This document shows, one piece after another, positions 1 to 7,142 of a stretch of 11,951 nucleotides of DNA. The first letter of the stretch is position 1; every line of letters begins with the position of its first letter. This DNA is from an uncultured Peptococcaceae bacterium. GTDB taxonomy: Bacteria > Bacillota > Peptococcia > Peptococcales > Peptococcaceae. The notes below the pieces were generated by a model, which saw only the letters and a program-made list of their open reading frames with translations, ran no database searches and had not been told where the DNA came from. The DNA lies in assembly GCA_958451915.1 (NCBI GenBank), contig CAUDRX010000065.1, positions 1 to 11,951 of the forward strand. Direction: 5' to 3'. A program made the translations under genes and the position numbers.

Positions 1-1639
1 ATCTATCCTTGTGTAACCCTTTTCGCACCCCGTAGCGCACCGATGTTGTTGTTGTGAATGTTCGAATGTTCATCAGCTCAAACACGAGCGCGTCAACGTC
101 TTTGAAGACAGCGGCTTCGCGAACACGAGATTCGCGAGTCACACCGTTCTTTTCAAACTTGGTTCGTACCAGCGACGATTGGACAGGAAGGGAGAGGGTG
201 CCATTTTCGAAGAACATCTTCATGGCTGTCGTCCCTCGGTTGTTCATCTCATTGTTGCCACGGAATGGGTACACGATTGGGATAGCGTTGATGCCAGTGC
301 AATCTGTATCCATTGTGACGAACGACGGATGCTCAACGCCTGTCTCAGGATCGATGTAAGGCAACTCGAGCAATGCCGGGATACCTTCACCGATACCGTT
401 GATATCGACGATGACTGCTTCGATGGCAGGAAAGGCGATACATGTTTGGCGAATCTCGTTTGCCAGCGTGGTCAAGTCAGCCCCATGATATGACCGCATG
501 TAAACGAGTCGTTTAAAAAATGTACCGTCTTTTCTTTCTGAGAACTTCACGACGCTGATCACCGCATTGTCACCAGATTTCTTAGAAGAGGTCGCGATAT
601 CCGAGGAGAGGATGTAGCGATACTTCGTTTTCTTTTCTGGCTGCGACAATTCAATGGTCTCGGCTTTGCGTGCTTCGGAAACGATCTCATATGAGAAAAC
701 ACCACTCTGCTCGCTGCCAATAAATCGAGCCAAGTATTCCATAGCAAAACCTTCTGCCGTATTGTTTCGCTTCGCTTCTTCGATAACGCTCTCGGACTGG
801 ATACCGTGATGGAGACCCAGTTGATAGGAGAGTGCGCAAGTGAAGGAAGGCTTGCCGGTGATCATGTCGATAGTCGTTTGTTTGAATCGCTCGAAATGCT
901 CTTCGAACTTGTAGCAGGCGGAAGATGTTTCGATGATCTTGGAGTCAAAATCCTTGTAGTCCTTGTATCCTCGCGTGATCAGCTCGGAGACGATCGGACG
1001 GTTGTAGTTACCCGTTGGCTTCACGGCATCATTGATTGGTTTAGACTTAACAAGTAAGCCTTCGTCGATGAACACAATTTTTGAGCGTTGGCCGCGAATA
1101 CCCGCGCCGTCTCTGCCCATTGCAAGGGCGATGATCTCTGAACCGTTATGGAAGAGGATGCTTGCATGGTCTTGCTGGATTTTACATTCTTTGATCTCAC
1201 GCTGAACGTTTTTGTAGTTGTTCATGATGCGCTCGATGTTGCGGGGGATGAGAGTGGATTGTTTACCACTACCGGATACGCAGATCGTCAGGCATCCGGG
1301 ATACAATACGGAGAGGCCAATTGCCACCCATGCTGCGATGTAAGTTTTCCCGAGACCACGAGACTCATCATCGATGGCATAACTGTCATTCCCCATTGCA
1401 CGAATCTTTACCTGCTGAAAAGGAAAGAAGCGAACAATGTGCTCGTCGTCTGAAAATACATCTTCCAAGAACACATCGAGATGGGTGCGCCAGAATAAAA
1501 TCTGCTTTGCCCACTCGTCGATATTCTGAATACCTTTGTCAATACCTTTGGCGATGGAGATGGAATCTGGTGAATCGAAGTCTTTTGCGGAGCCGAACTT
1601 TTGTCGGTGCTGTTTTTCTTTGGAGAAATTAAGAGCCAT
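1..1639 (-). CDS. terL: Terminase large subunit (C-terminus cut by window edge)
   Basis: This is the ATPase-nuclease motor that packages phage DNA into the prohead. The reading frame stays open from the ATG at 1639 to the left edge (about 546 codons). The Walker A motif is SRGLGKT (residues 93-99). The Walker B is IVFIDE (188-193), preceded by IRGQR, the usual spacing in TerL. The RNase H-like nuclease begins at YILSSDIAT with its catalytic Asp near 346, and a second acidic motif, VIVDINGIGEG, has Asp near 411. The ATG overlaps the end of the upstream gene by 11 bases and is preceded by GAGGATGGG. It is one of the genes here with an ordinary ATG start. A CAATACGGAG motif lies inside it at 1304. 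The family call rests on motifs and order; the phage group cannot be told from this. Confidence 0.93.
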   Translation of the reverse strand, partial: MALNFSKEKQHRQKFGSAKDFDSPDSISIAKGIDKGIQNIDEWAKQILFWRTHLDVFLEDVFSDDEHIVRFFPFQQVKIRAMGNDSYAIDDESRGLGKTYIAAWVAIGLSVLYPGCLTICVSGSGKQSTLIPRNIERIMNNYKNVQREIKECKIQQDHASILFHNGSEIIALAMGRDGAGIRGQRSKIVFIDEGLLVKSKPINDAVKPTGNYNRPIVSELITRGYKDYKDFDSKIIETSSACYKFEEHFERFKQTTIDMITGKPSFTCALSYQLGLHHGIQSESVIEEAKRNNTAEGFAMEYLARFIGSEQSGVFSYEIVSEARKAETIELSQPEKKTKYRYILSSDIATSSKKSGDNAVISVVKFSERKDGTFFKRLVYMRSYHGADLTTLANEIRQTCIAFPAIEAVIVDINGIGEGIPALLELPYIDPETGVEHPSFVTMDTDCTGINAIPIVYPFRGNNEMNNRGTTAMKMFFENGTLSLPVQSSLVRTKFEKNGVTRESRVREAAVFKDVDALVFELMNIRTFTTTTSVRYGVRKGLHKDR

Positions 1640-2537
1640 CGTCTAACCCATCCTCATAGAAGTCAGCATCTTCGATCTCCAAGTCAACATCTTCATTTGC
1701 CAGATTGTCGATGATGCCATTAATGTACTCACGCATCATCACGTCAACATCATCCTCTGGGAACTCCTGCTGGCGCATTAACGCCCCGGTTGATTCAACT
1801 CGCGCGATCAGGCTCCCCAGATCAGTAAAGCCACCACGGTCATTCGAAGATCGTTTTGCAAGGTTGAGTTTCACGGAGTCGGACAAAGTATTCATCATCT
1901 TAGTCAGTTTTTCGAGGTTATCGAAATTTTCCTTGCATGGGTCTTCGGCTGCCTTAGCGGTTGCTTTATCTTGCATGTGCGAAAGTTTTACAACTTTCTT
2001 AAACATATTTCTCGTGTGGACGTCCGGGATATCAAAATCGGCTTCGTACTCGGCCAACATGTTATTGAGAACGTCCAGCTCTTGTTTTGTGTATGTGCCT
2101 TCCCAGAATTTACTGTAGACGGCTTCGGTTGGATCAGAGAACCAAGAGGAGTCAACGTCAGTAGTTGGGACTGCATCATGTTCTTCATTGCCTGCGGGGT
2201 CGTACTCATACCAGCGCACCATGTTCATCCTCTCAAAATATTCAGAGATGGCACGGCGCACGATATAATTTGTTTTCGCCCGATTGCTTTTAAGGCCGCC
2301 AACTTTTCCTTGTTCGACATCGGCGGTTGCAAGCTGTTCTTCTTTTTCCCAGAGTTCGTTTGAGAAAACGCGGTTGTTGGCCTTGCAATACTCCTTCATG
2401 GTTTCCTTGTTTTTCACGTAAGCGTTCACACAAGTCTTGCACCAGAAGTCATACCCGCTGTTGATGTCGTTATCGCGGTTCTCGTAAAACTCTTGTTCTT
2501 TCTTCGTATTGCCGCATACTTCGCAAGTTAACTCGAT
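1629..2537 (-). CDS. Zinc-ribbon protein, possible terminase small subunit
   Basis: This 302-residue protein sits directly upstream of the large terminase, where a small (DNA-recognition) subunit is expected. Its N-terminus has two CxxC pairs (Cys5/Cys8 and Cys33/Cys36), a likely zinc ribbon. The middle is helical and charged and the C-terminus is very acidic (many D/E). No canonical start codon exists between the in-frame TGA at 2546-2544 and the second CxxC pair. The only sensible start is ATC at 2537, nine bases after a perfect GGAGG (2551-2547). The first GTG (2429) would remove the zinc ribbon and has no ribosome-binding site. The TAA of the upstream gene lies 5 bases inside the start. 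I do not recognise a family; the small-terminase role is inferred from position only. Confidence 0.72.
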   Translation of the reverse strand: MELTCEVCGNTKKEQEFYENRDNDINSGYDFWCKTCVNAYVKNKETMKEYCKANNRVFSNELWEKEEQLATADVEQGKVGGLKSNRAKTNYIVRRAISEYFERMNMVRWYEYDPAGNEEHDAVPTTDVDSSWFSDPTEAVYSKFWEGTYTKQELDVLNNMLAEYEADFDIPDVHTRNMFKKVVKLSHMQDKATAKAAEDPCKENFDNLEKLTKMMNTLSDSVKLNLAKRSSNDRGGFTDLGSLIARVESTGALMRQQEFPEDDVDVMMREYINGIIDNLANEDVDLEIEDADFYEDGLDDGS

Positions 2538-3664
2538 GGCTGCTCACCTCCAACAACGATAGGTCGGATAGCGAGGGAGCCGTCATCATAAATATAGATC
2601 AAATTCTGAGATGGTTTGTTATTATAACGCAATCTCTTCGCGTAATCGTCAACACCGACAAGCGAACCGTTCGCGATCATCGTGCATCTTTTTTCTTCCG
2701 CGACTCTCAGCTCATGCTTGTGCGCGGTAAGGATGATGTCAAAAATCTCATGAGTCATCCCGGTGATGTTTGAATACAATACGGAGAAAGGGTCATTGTC
2801 ACCGTGAACTGCTGCCACTTTAAGGCCGTTGGTCTCGAAAGTAGCAAGGTCGATGCCATACTTACTTTCGATGAACTTCACGTTGTTGTGGGTGAAGCGC
2901 TCGATGAACTTCTTGATGATCACGATAAAGTTTTCGTCGTCGAGATTGTGCTCCTTTTTGTCGGTCATTCTCTCATGATTGCCGCCAACAAAAACGCACG
3001 AAATATTCGGGATCACTTCTGCGAGCTTGTCAACGAACTGCCCCAGCAGTTCTGAAATCTCAATGATCTGGTCTGCAACATTCATCTGATTCTGTAACCG
3101 CAACGTCGTATGGATTTTCCCGCTGATGAGATCGCCCTGAAAGACAATGGTGAGCTCTTCGAATGGATCGCGTTCGTATTCGCCGATCACCCGGTAAGCT
3201 ACATTGGAGAGACGACTGTTGGCAATGTACTTGTTATAGGTGTTGTATGCGTTGTCAACTTCAATGCCATAATGAATGTCTGAGATTTGCAGAATGGCTG
3301 TTTTACCAAGTGCCATTACGGGGGTTTCTTTTGGTTCAATACGAAGAGAAAGTGGTGAGGTTGCGAGATTATCAAGTCGTTCGTCGAGTAGATCATAGAA
3401 TCTCTCCTGTCTGACACGTAGTCTTTGTTCGGCCCGCAGTGCGTTTCGTTCATCGCGGATTCTCGTTACTTCATCGTAAGGCAGTTTCGAGAGTGGGGCA
3501 TCGGACATTTCATCCATCAACATCCAGATTCCGTACATTCTCTTTCTGGCTTCATCTTCACTTAACTCCGTATTGAAACAAGTGTTCATGACTTCTGCGT
3601 AGCTGCTGTCGATCGCCCTGTCACGTTTTGCGTTGATCGCTTCAATGATTTCGTTGACTGTTAT
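2528..3664 (-). CDS. Calcineurin-like metallophosphoesterase
   Basis: This is a metal-dependent phosphoesterase of about 378 residues. All metal-binding blocks of the calcineurin-like fold are visible (numbered from the ATA start): DIHYG near 129, QGD near 176, GGNHER near 227, VHGD near 286 and TAHKHE near 313. The substrate is unknown; phage members of this fold are often nucleases or nucleotide/phosphoprotein phosphatases. An N-terminal helical extension of about 120 residues, rich in Arg and Glu, precedes the catalytic part. The proposed start is ATA at 3664, nine bases after GGGAG, overlapping the upstream stop as ATAA. The first ATG is at 3589, 25 codons in, and has no ribosome-binding site. 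It lies between the HU-like gene and the packaging genes, so a role in DNA processing is plausible but not shown. Confidence 0.88.
   Translation of the reverse strand: MTVNEIIEAINAKRDRAIDSSYAEVMNTCFNTELSEDEARKRMYGIWMLMDEMSDAPLSKLPYDEVTRIRDERNALRAEQRLRVRQERFYDLLDERLDNLATSPLSLRIEPKETPVMALGKTAILQISDIHYGIEVDNAYNTYNKYIANSRLSNVAYRVIGEYERDPFEELTIVFQGDLISGKIHTTLRLQNQMNVADQIIEISELLGQFVDKLAEVIPNISCVFVGGNHERMTDKKEHNLDDENFIVIIKKFIERFTHNNVKFIESKYGIDLATFETNGLKVAAVHGDNDPFSVLYSNITGMTHEIFDIILTAHKHELRVAEEKRCTMIANGSLVGVDDYAKRLRYNNKPSQNLIYIYDDGSLAIRPIVVGGEQPSS
2535..2551 (-). promoter_or_regulatory. RBS with ATC start (zinc-ribbon gene)
   Basis: GGAGGTGA (2551-2544) is followed by ATC at 2537-2535, with nine bases between GGAGG and the start. 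The preceding in-frame codons are TGA, GCA, GCC, so translation cannot begin further upstream in this frame. Confidence 0.7.
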
Positions 3665-3975
3665 TCGGTATCACTCCCTTTAACATAAAGTCTCATATTT
3701 TCACCAGGATAGAATTTCATGATCTTGACTGATTTCAAGTTGCCATCAAAGTCGGTGAAATTATGATCCTGCACGACGAAACGGCCAAACCCAAACAATT
3801 TACATTCGCCTTCTTCAACGGCATGGTTCACGATCTCTTCCAAGAACATGTAGCAAACAAATCCAACGTCTTTTCTGCTTAACCCAGTCCATTCCGAAAT
3901 ATCCTGAATGATTCTATGCAATTCGCTGGTGCCTGCAAATCTGTAGTTCTTATGGTTCGAGTCTCTATTGAACAT
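3661..3975 (-). CDS. HU/IHF-like DNA-binding protein
   Basis: This protein of about 104 residues resembles the HU/IHF fold. It has an N-terminal helical pair (TSELHRIIQDISEWTGLSRK) and an amphipathic helix ending in EEGECKLFGFGRF, which matches the conserved 'G-x-F-G-x-F' turn at the start of the HU beta-sheet. A short divergent arm follows (FTDFDGNLKS) and the protein ends with VKIMKFYPGENMRLYVKG, comparable to the usual 'I..F.PG..L...V' tail. HU proteins bend and compact DNA; here it may assist packaging or replication. The start is uncertain. ATG 3975 overlaps the upstream TAG by 11 bases without a clear ribosome-binding site, and TTG 3996 is the alternative. Confidence 0.75.
   Translation of the reverse strand: MFNRDSNHKNYRFAGTSELHRIIQDISEWTGLSRKDVGFVCYMFLEEIVNHAVEEGECKLFGFGRFVVQDHNFTDFDGNLKSVKIMKFYPGENMRLYVKGSDTE
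3662..3678 (-). promoter_or_regulatory. RBS with ATA start overlapping TAA (phosphoesterase)
   Basis: AAGGGAG (its GGGAG at 3678-3674) precedes ATA at 3664-3662 by nine bases. The upstream gene ends TAA at 3663-3661, giving an ATAA overlap like the common ATGA coupling. Confidence 0.62.
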
Positions 3976-4720
3976 TTGAAAATTCGAGTTTAACAATCTT
4001 ATTCGCCACCGTTCTTACTGTTCTATATGTGTTTGGTCGATCAATATTTAAAAGCTCCGCGACTTCGGCCACCGTTCTTCCGCCATACACATAGAAGGCT
4101 TCCACGACATCGAGTTCGCGTTGTTTGAAACGCTCTTTGTTATTCAATACGGTGTTGTGGATGTCTTCTCGTATTGGGTAACAAGGATGGGTCGCAGGGT
4201 ATTTCGGCATCGTGAGGATGATACGCACCTGATCGAAGTTCGTATAATCCGCACCAGAATAATCCGCTTCGTAATAATCTTGCATTTCTTGGCCGGACTG
4301 AACGACAGGATAGAGGGAGTCATACGCTTCTCGGATATCGTCGTTAACTGTCCCGATGATCTTGTTGAGTTTCGTGACACCGCCCTCATAGGATTTTTCT
4401 TTCTTCATCTTTTGAAGCTGGTGCCGGTACTCGCAGTAATCATAGATGACAGGTTCGTTACCAGATCGCTTACAGATGGTTTCGATTTTCTCTACAGCTC
4501 TGCCGCCGGTTGGGATTGGTTTTAATTTCGAACCGCCACAAAGGTAGTCCGCGAGAACCTCGTTAAAAGCGTTCACCTTCGAGCCGTCATATTCTTCAAA
4601 GAAAATCTTTGCTTCGTCGGATTCTAAAATTTCGTTCACGATCCGAAGTCGCTCTTGGTCATTTTTAGTTGTAAAGTCTAATTTTTTTAGTAGCGCCTGA
4701 ACTTCGTCAGAAAAATATAT
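3965..4720 (-). CDS. Sigma region-4-like HTH regulator (probable late regulator)
   Basis: This protein of about 251 residues ends in a helix-turn-helix (about 205-245). The segment QRELDVVEAFYVYGGRTVAE followed by VAELLNIDRPNTYRTVRTVA resembles sigma-70 region 4 and the ArpU/RinA-type phage activators that sit upstream of terminase genes and switch on late transcription. The N-terminal 200 residues show no family I recognise. The reading frame continues upstream of the first canonical start (GTG 4639) for 27 sensible codons to ATA 4720. AAGGCGGTGA, a near-perfect Shine-Dalgarno sequence, lies just before it. An ATG inside that sequence (4729-4727) is out of frame and gives only 13 codons. The late-regulator function is inferred from the HTH and gene order. 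Confidence 0.75.
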   Translation of the reverse strand: MYFSDEVQALLKKLDFTTKNDQERLRIVNEILESDEAKIFFEEYDGSKVNAFNEVLADYLCGGSKLKPIPTGGRAVEKIETICKRSGNEPVIYDYCEYRHQLQKMKKEKSYEGGVTKLNKIIGTVNDDIREAYDSLYPVVQSGQEMQDYYEADYSGADYTNFDQVRIILTMPKYPATHPCYPIREDIHNTVLNNKERFKQRELDVVEAFYVYGGRTVAEVAELLNIDRPNTYRTVRTVANKIVKLEFSNVQ

Positions 4721-4738
4721 GTGCGCATCACCGCCTTA
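4718..4738 (-). promoter_or_regulatory. RBS with ATA start (sigma-like gene)
   Basis: AAGGCGGTGA (4737-4728, 9 of 10 matches to the 16S complement) stands ten bases (measured from GGCGG) before ATA at 4720-4718. An in-frame TAA at 4738-4736 blocks any earlier start. Confidence 0.6.
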
Positions 4739-5402
4739 CGAGTTTGATCTTGTAATAAAAAATGTAGGGGTCTTCTTTAAGTTCGTCCCCAGCACGGTTG
4801 TAATAATCAATAAAAAAAGCGTTTCGAGCTGTGGCTCCATCATCAATACGAAGGAAGAGGTTGTGGGTGAGTGGCACCGGGTCGTAAGTAGGGCGGAACC
4901 CCATTGCGACGGCCTGCTCTTCGGTCACGTCAAGCACCGGCAAAATGTCCACGCTTTCCAGTTGAATGAGGTAACGTGCTTCCCTGGCTTCTTTGACGGT
5001 CTTCCATTTGACCTTCTTAATCTTGTCTTCTTTCCGTATTGTGATGTTATCGCAGTTATCGAAACGGTAGATGGTGTAAGGCGGCAACCCATAGTCGGCT
5101 AAATTTGCGTAATCCTCGGCGACAAATGACAGTCGCTGGATCGGCATCGTATTAACCATGAATGAACCAGAAGGATACCGCGCATACACATATCCACGCG
5201 CATCGACGTGAAAGCTGTTTACGGTCTCGCCAACTCGTGGGCAAAAACCGCCGTCACCGTCAATAACCTGCCCAATGTTGCTGTAACCCATTATCGCTCG
5301 CGCTCTCGCATGAAAAGAGCAGCGGGTGTAGTAGGCAGTCACTTCGCCGTCCAGAACACGCTTTACGAATTCCGGCGGCTTCATGAAACGGGAAATCTTC
5401 AC
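4728..5402 (-). CDS. ASCH/PUA-like domain protein
   Basis: This 224-residue protein has the layout of phage ASCH-domain proteins, a PUA-like fold thought to bind RNA or nucleotides. It has an N-terminal FMKPPEFVKRVLDGEVTAYY block and a middle strand-helix unit (ARYLIQLESVDILPVLDVTE then EQAVAMGF, about 141-169) like the family's 'L.V..V....L..I.EEDA..EG'. The C-terminal FFIDYYNRAGDELKEDPYIF, continuing into YYKIKLV, resembles the family's 'F...W......W..NPWVWV..F'. It starts with GTG at 5402 in a GTGA overlap with the upstream stop, with AAAGGTG before it. A CAATACGAAG motif (4844) and a reverse copy (5032-5041) lie inside. The biochemical role is unknown. Confidence 0.62.
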   Translation of the reverse strand: MKISRFMKPPEFVKRVLDGEVTAYYTRCSFHARARAIMGYSNIGQVIDGDGGFCPRVGETVNSFHVDARGYVYARYPSGSFMVNTMPIQRLSFVAEDYANLADYGLPPYTIYRFDNCDNITIRKEDKIKKVKWKTVKEAREARYLIQLESVDILPVLDVTEEQAVAMGFRPTYDPVPLTHNLFLRIDDGATARNAFFIDYYNRAGDELKEDPYIFYYKIKLVRR

Positions 5403-5824
5403 GCTTCATCAGCACCTTTGATGCCGAAGAGGAGGTCGGTGATTGTTTCGACCATTTCTCTTTGCTGGCTGGCGGATCGGCAGAATGCATACCAGTTGTC
5501 GTCTTCTCCGTTGATGTACTGATTGAGCACGCCCAACAGAGAGCCGTAACCCATCTGGCTTGTCTGTTCAAAGCCAACGCGCCATGCTGTGGTCATAAAC
5601 AGCATTACGAAAAACCAATAGCCGAAGAGGTTTTTCTCTTCAACGCCTTCTTTGACGAGCTGTTCTTCGGTTCGCTTCTTTCGTTCATCCAGGTTGTTAA
5701 TATATAAATTGTGTGCGCTGACGAGTGCTTGAATCATATCGTACAGGCATTGTTTTTCCTGTTCTTCTAGTTCGATCAACTCGCCGAACACGTCGTTTAC
5801 TGTAACAATTTTCTCTTCCCCTAT
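5399..5824 (-). CDS. Hypothetical protein with hydrophobic segment
   Basis: This is a protein of about 141 residues that I do not recognise. It has an acidic N-terminal helix (ELIELEEQEKQ), a charged linker (NNLDERKKRTEEQLVKEG), then an aromatic hydrophobic stretch (LFGYWFFVMLFMTTAW) long enough to be one membrane segment or a buried core helix. An acidic C-terminus follows. The start is best placed at ATA 5824, eight bases after GAGG in AAGAGGTGA. Longer versions from upstream starts would run up to 88 bases into the preceding gene and translate its ribosome-binding site. The end overlaps the next gene as GTGA, so the two are probably translationally coupled. Confidence 0.68.
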   Translation of the reverse strand: MGEEKIVTVNDVFGELIELEEQEKQCLYDMIQALVSAHNLYINNLDERKKRTEEQLVKEGVEEKNLFGYWFFVMLFMTTAWRVGFEQTSQMGYGSLLGVLNQYINGEDDNWYAFCRSASQQREMVETITDLLFGIKGADEA

Positions 5825-5836
5825 GGGCGTCACCTC
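5822..5836 (-). promoter_or_regulatory. RBS with ATA start (gene 5399-5824)
   Basis: AAGAGGTGA lies just upstream of ATA at 5824-5822 with eight bases between GAGG and the start. The TGA within it is the stop of the upstream gene. An in-frame GTG three codons upstream falls inside the Shine-Dalgarno sequence and is unlikely as a start. Confidence 0.55.
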
Positions 5837-6270
5837 TTTCTTGTGGAGATCACTAAGTTTGTTTTGTCTCGTTTCACTGTGTACTGAATGTAATCCGGCC
5901 CGACCACTTTCTTGCAATGGGAGAGGACGTTACCAATCCCGTCCGGCAGCTTCTCAAAGTATACATTGACGTTGCCGCCCAAACAGGTTGCGTTGGTGAT
6001 CAGGTCTGCATTGGCTTCTAAAAAGAACTGAGCGAATGTCTTGTCCTCATTGACCACCCAATCCTCGAACGTGAGATAGATGCCGTCGCCAAGATCGTAG
6101 TAATTGTTTTCCAATACGAAGGAAAGATCAAGGATGGACTGCATGCACGCGGCGAGATCGTTGCTCAGAACTGTTGCTTTGATGTAGGTCTTGCCGAACT
6201 CTGGCTGGCGCACAACTTGGTATGTGACACCGTTAACGTTCAGCATTTTCAATACGTCTGTTAGCTTCAT
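5830..6270 (-). CDS. Hypothetical protein
   Basis: This is a soluble, mixed alpha/beta-looking protein of 146 residues that I do not recognise. It has an ordinary ATG start at 6270 that overlaps the TGA of the upstream gene (ATGA), preceded by GGGG. The segment GIYLTFEDWVVNED is faintly like the end of the DUF2829/Tad2 domains encoded further upstream (AEDWVVYDE), but the rest does not match, so I make no family call. A CAATACGAAG motif lies inside at 6112. It belongs to the run of small overlapping genes of the accessory operon. Confidence 0.72.
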   Translation of the reverse strand: MKLTDVLKMLNVNGVTYQVVRQPEFGKTYIKATVLSNDLAACMQSILDLSFVLENNYYDLGDGIYLTFEDWVVNEDKTFAQFFLEANADLITNATCLGGNVNVYFEKLPDGIGNVLSHCKKVVGPDYIQYTVKRDKTNLVISTRKR

Positions 6271-6728
6271 TTCAACCCCCAGAGAAGATTGAGCTTCCTG
6301 GCGGCTGTCATGTACGGCGCGATATCGACATCAAGTTCCAGTTGCTTGAGATAATCCTCTTCAAGCGCATCACGGTAGTAGTCCGACATTGGCGCATACA
6401 GGTCTTCTTGCTTGATGTCCCATGACTCGGACTCTTTGCCGTAATCTGGGGAGAAGAGGTCTTCCTTGTAGAGGTCGTTCAATCTTGGAACGGTGTTTTC
6501 GAAAAAGTATTCGTTGCGCTGTCTTACCCAATACGAAAGAGAAAGAACATCGGCGATAGTAAGAACCGCGTTCAGTTCTTTGACCGACCAATCAAGGAGC
6601 GTCTTTGCGTCTGCGTGAGTAGGAGAGACCTTGATGATATCGAGACCGTTTGCGATGTCTTCTTCGAGATTGATGAAGAGGTAGTTAATCCCTTTTAAAA
6701 GATCGCACGGTGTTAATACTTTTTCTAT
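6267..6728 (-). CDS. Hypothetical protein
   Basis: This acidic, apparently all-helical protein of about 153 residues is not one I recognise. It has no membrane segment or obvious motif. The start is ATA 6728, nine bases after a perfect GGAGG and overlapping the TAG of the glutaredoxin-like gene as ATAG. An ATG at 6752 is in frame but lies upstream of the ribosome-binding site, so using it would translate the Shine-Dalgarno sequence. It carries a CAATACGAAA motif at 6529. Its position between the glutaredoxin-like gene and another small unknown suggests a phage accessory role, nothing more specific. Confidence 0.7.
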   Translation of the reverse strand: MEKVLTPCDLLKGINYLFINLEEDIANGLDIIKVSPTHADAKTLLDWSVKELNAVLTIADVLSLSYWVRQRNEYFFENTVPRLNDLYKEDLFSPDYGKESESWDIKQEDLYAPMSDYYRDALEEDYLKQLELDVDIAPYMTAARKLNLLWGLK

Positions 6729-6937
6729 GCCGCGCCACCTCCATTGATCCACCCGAGAGCAGCGGCATAGTCCATCAGTTCACCATTAACTTCGAGAATG
6801 GGCACGTACTTGACGCCCAGCCCGGCAATGGTGCCAATGTTGTCACAGTAGTCATAAACGATACCGGCGCGATTCAGCGCTTGTTCCAAGGCCTTGCACC
6901 GAGGGCATCCGGTCGAATAAAGTACAACGTTTGCTAT
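6725..6937 (-). CDS. Glutaredoxin-like thiol-disulfide protein
   Basis: This 70-residue small redox protein of the glutaredoxin/NrdH type has a first beta-strand ANVVLYSTG followed by the active-site CPRC (Cys11, Cys14). A helix KALEQALNRAG, the cis-proline strand VKYVPILEVNG (Pro46) and a C-terminal helix complete the fold. Such proteins reduce disulfides, often to recycle ribonucleotide reductase; no reductase gene is in the window. The fold begins exactly at ATA 6937, seven bases after AGGAGG, and the stop-start junction with the upstream gene is ATAG. Starting at any upstream canonical codon would add residues translated from the Shine-Dalgarno sequence and overlap the previous gene by about 60 bases. 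This is the clearest case for an ATA start here. Confidence 0.85.
   Translation of the reverse strand: MANVVLYSTGCPRCKALEQALNRAGIVYDYCDNIGTIAGLGVKYVPILEVNGELMDYAAALGWINGGGAA
6726..6742 (-). promoter_or_regulatory. RBS with ATA start overlapping TAG (gene 6267-6728)
   Basis: GGAGG (6742-6738) is nine bases upstream of ATA at 6728-6726. The upstream gene stops with TAG at 6727-6725, so the junction reads ATAG. Confidence 0.7.
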
Positions 6938-7089
6938 TTCAATTCCTCCTGTTGGTGATAATAGAGATCGATGGTTTGAATGATTTGTTCGCACCACTGA
7001 AATGCTTCTTCGCCCATGTCACCTTCCGCTGCGATTGCAGCCATCTGATACAGGGCGCGAATCATGTCTTTGTATTGAATCTCTGTGAT
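6934..7089 (-). CDS. Small hypothetical protein (51 aa)
   Basis: This is a short acidic helical protein (TEIQYKDMIRALYQMAAIAA at the N-terminus, HQQEELK at the end) with no recognised family. It lies between the Tad2-like genes and the glutaredoxin-like gene. The proposed start is ATC 7089, ten bases after AAAGGA. An in-frame TGA at 7107-7105 stops earlier translation, and the first canonical codon is an ATG eight codons in (7065) without a ribosome-binding site. Its TAG overlaps the next gene's ATA. The inside contains a near copy of the dispersed motif (CAATACAAAG, around 7068-7077). Confidence 0.62.
   Translation of the reverse strand: MTEIQYKDMIRALYQMAAIAAEGDMGEEAFQWCEQIIQTIDLYYHQQEELK
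6935..6949 (-). promoter_or_regulatory. RBS with ATA start overlapping TAG (glutaredoxin-like gene)
   Basis: AGGAGG (GGAGG 6949-6945) is seven bases upstream of ATA at 6937-6935. The upstream stop is TAG at 6936-6934. The encoded fold begins at this codon. Confidence 0.75.
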
Positions 7090-7105
7090 TCTGCGCTCAT
7101 CCTTT
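7087..7105 (-). promoter_or_regulatory. RBS with ATC start (51-aa gene)
   Basis: AAAGGATGA (7105-7097) precedes ATC at 7089-7087, with ten bases between AAAGGA and the start. The spacing matches the other non-AUG starts in this operon. Confidence 0.5.
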
Positions 7106-7142
7106 CATTACTTAAGTTTCGATAATACTTGAATTTCGGCAA

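Noticed and set aside
54..1632. Plus-strand open frames opposite the terminase
   Set aside because: They are antisense to a clear terminase reading frame and have no domain or ribosome-binding signal.
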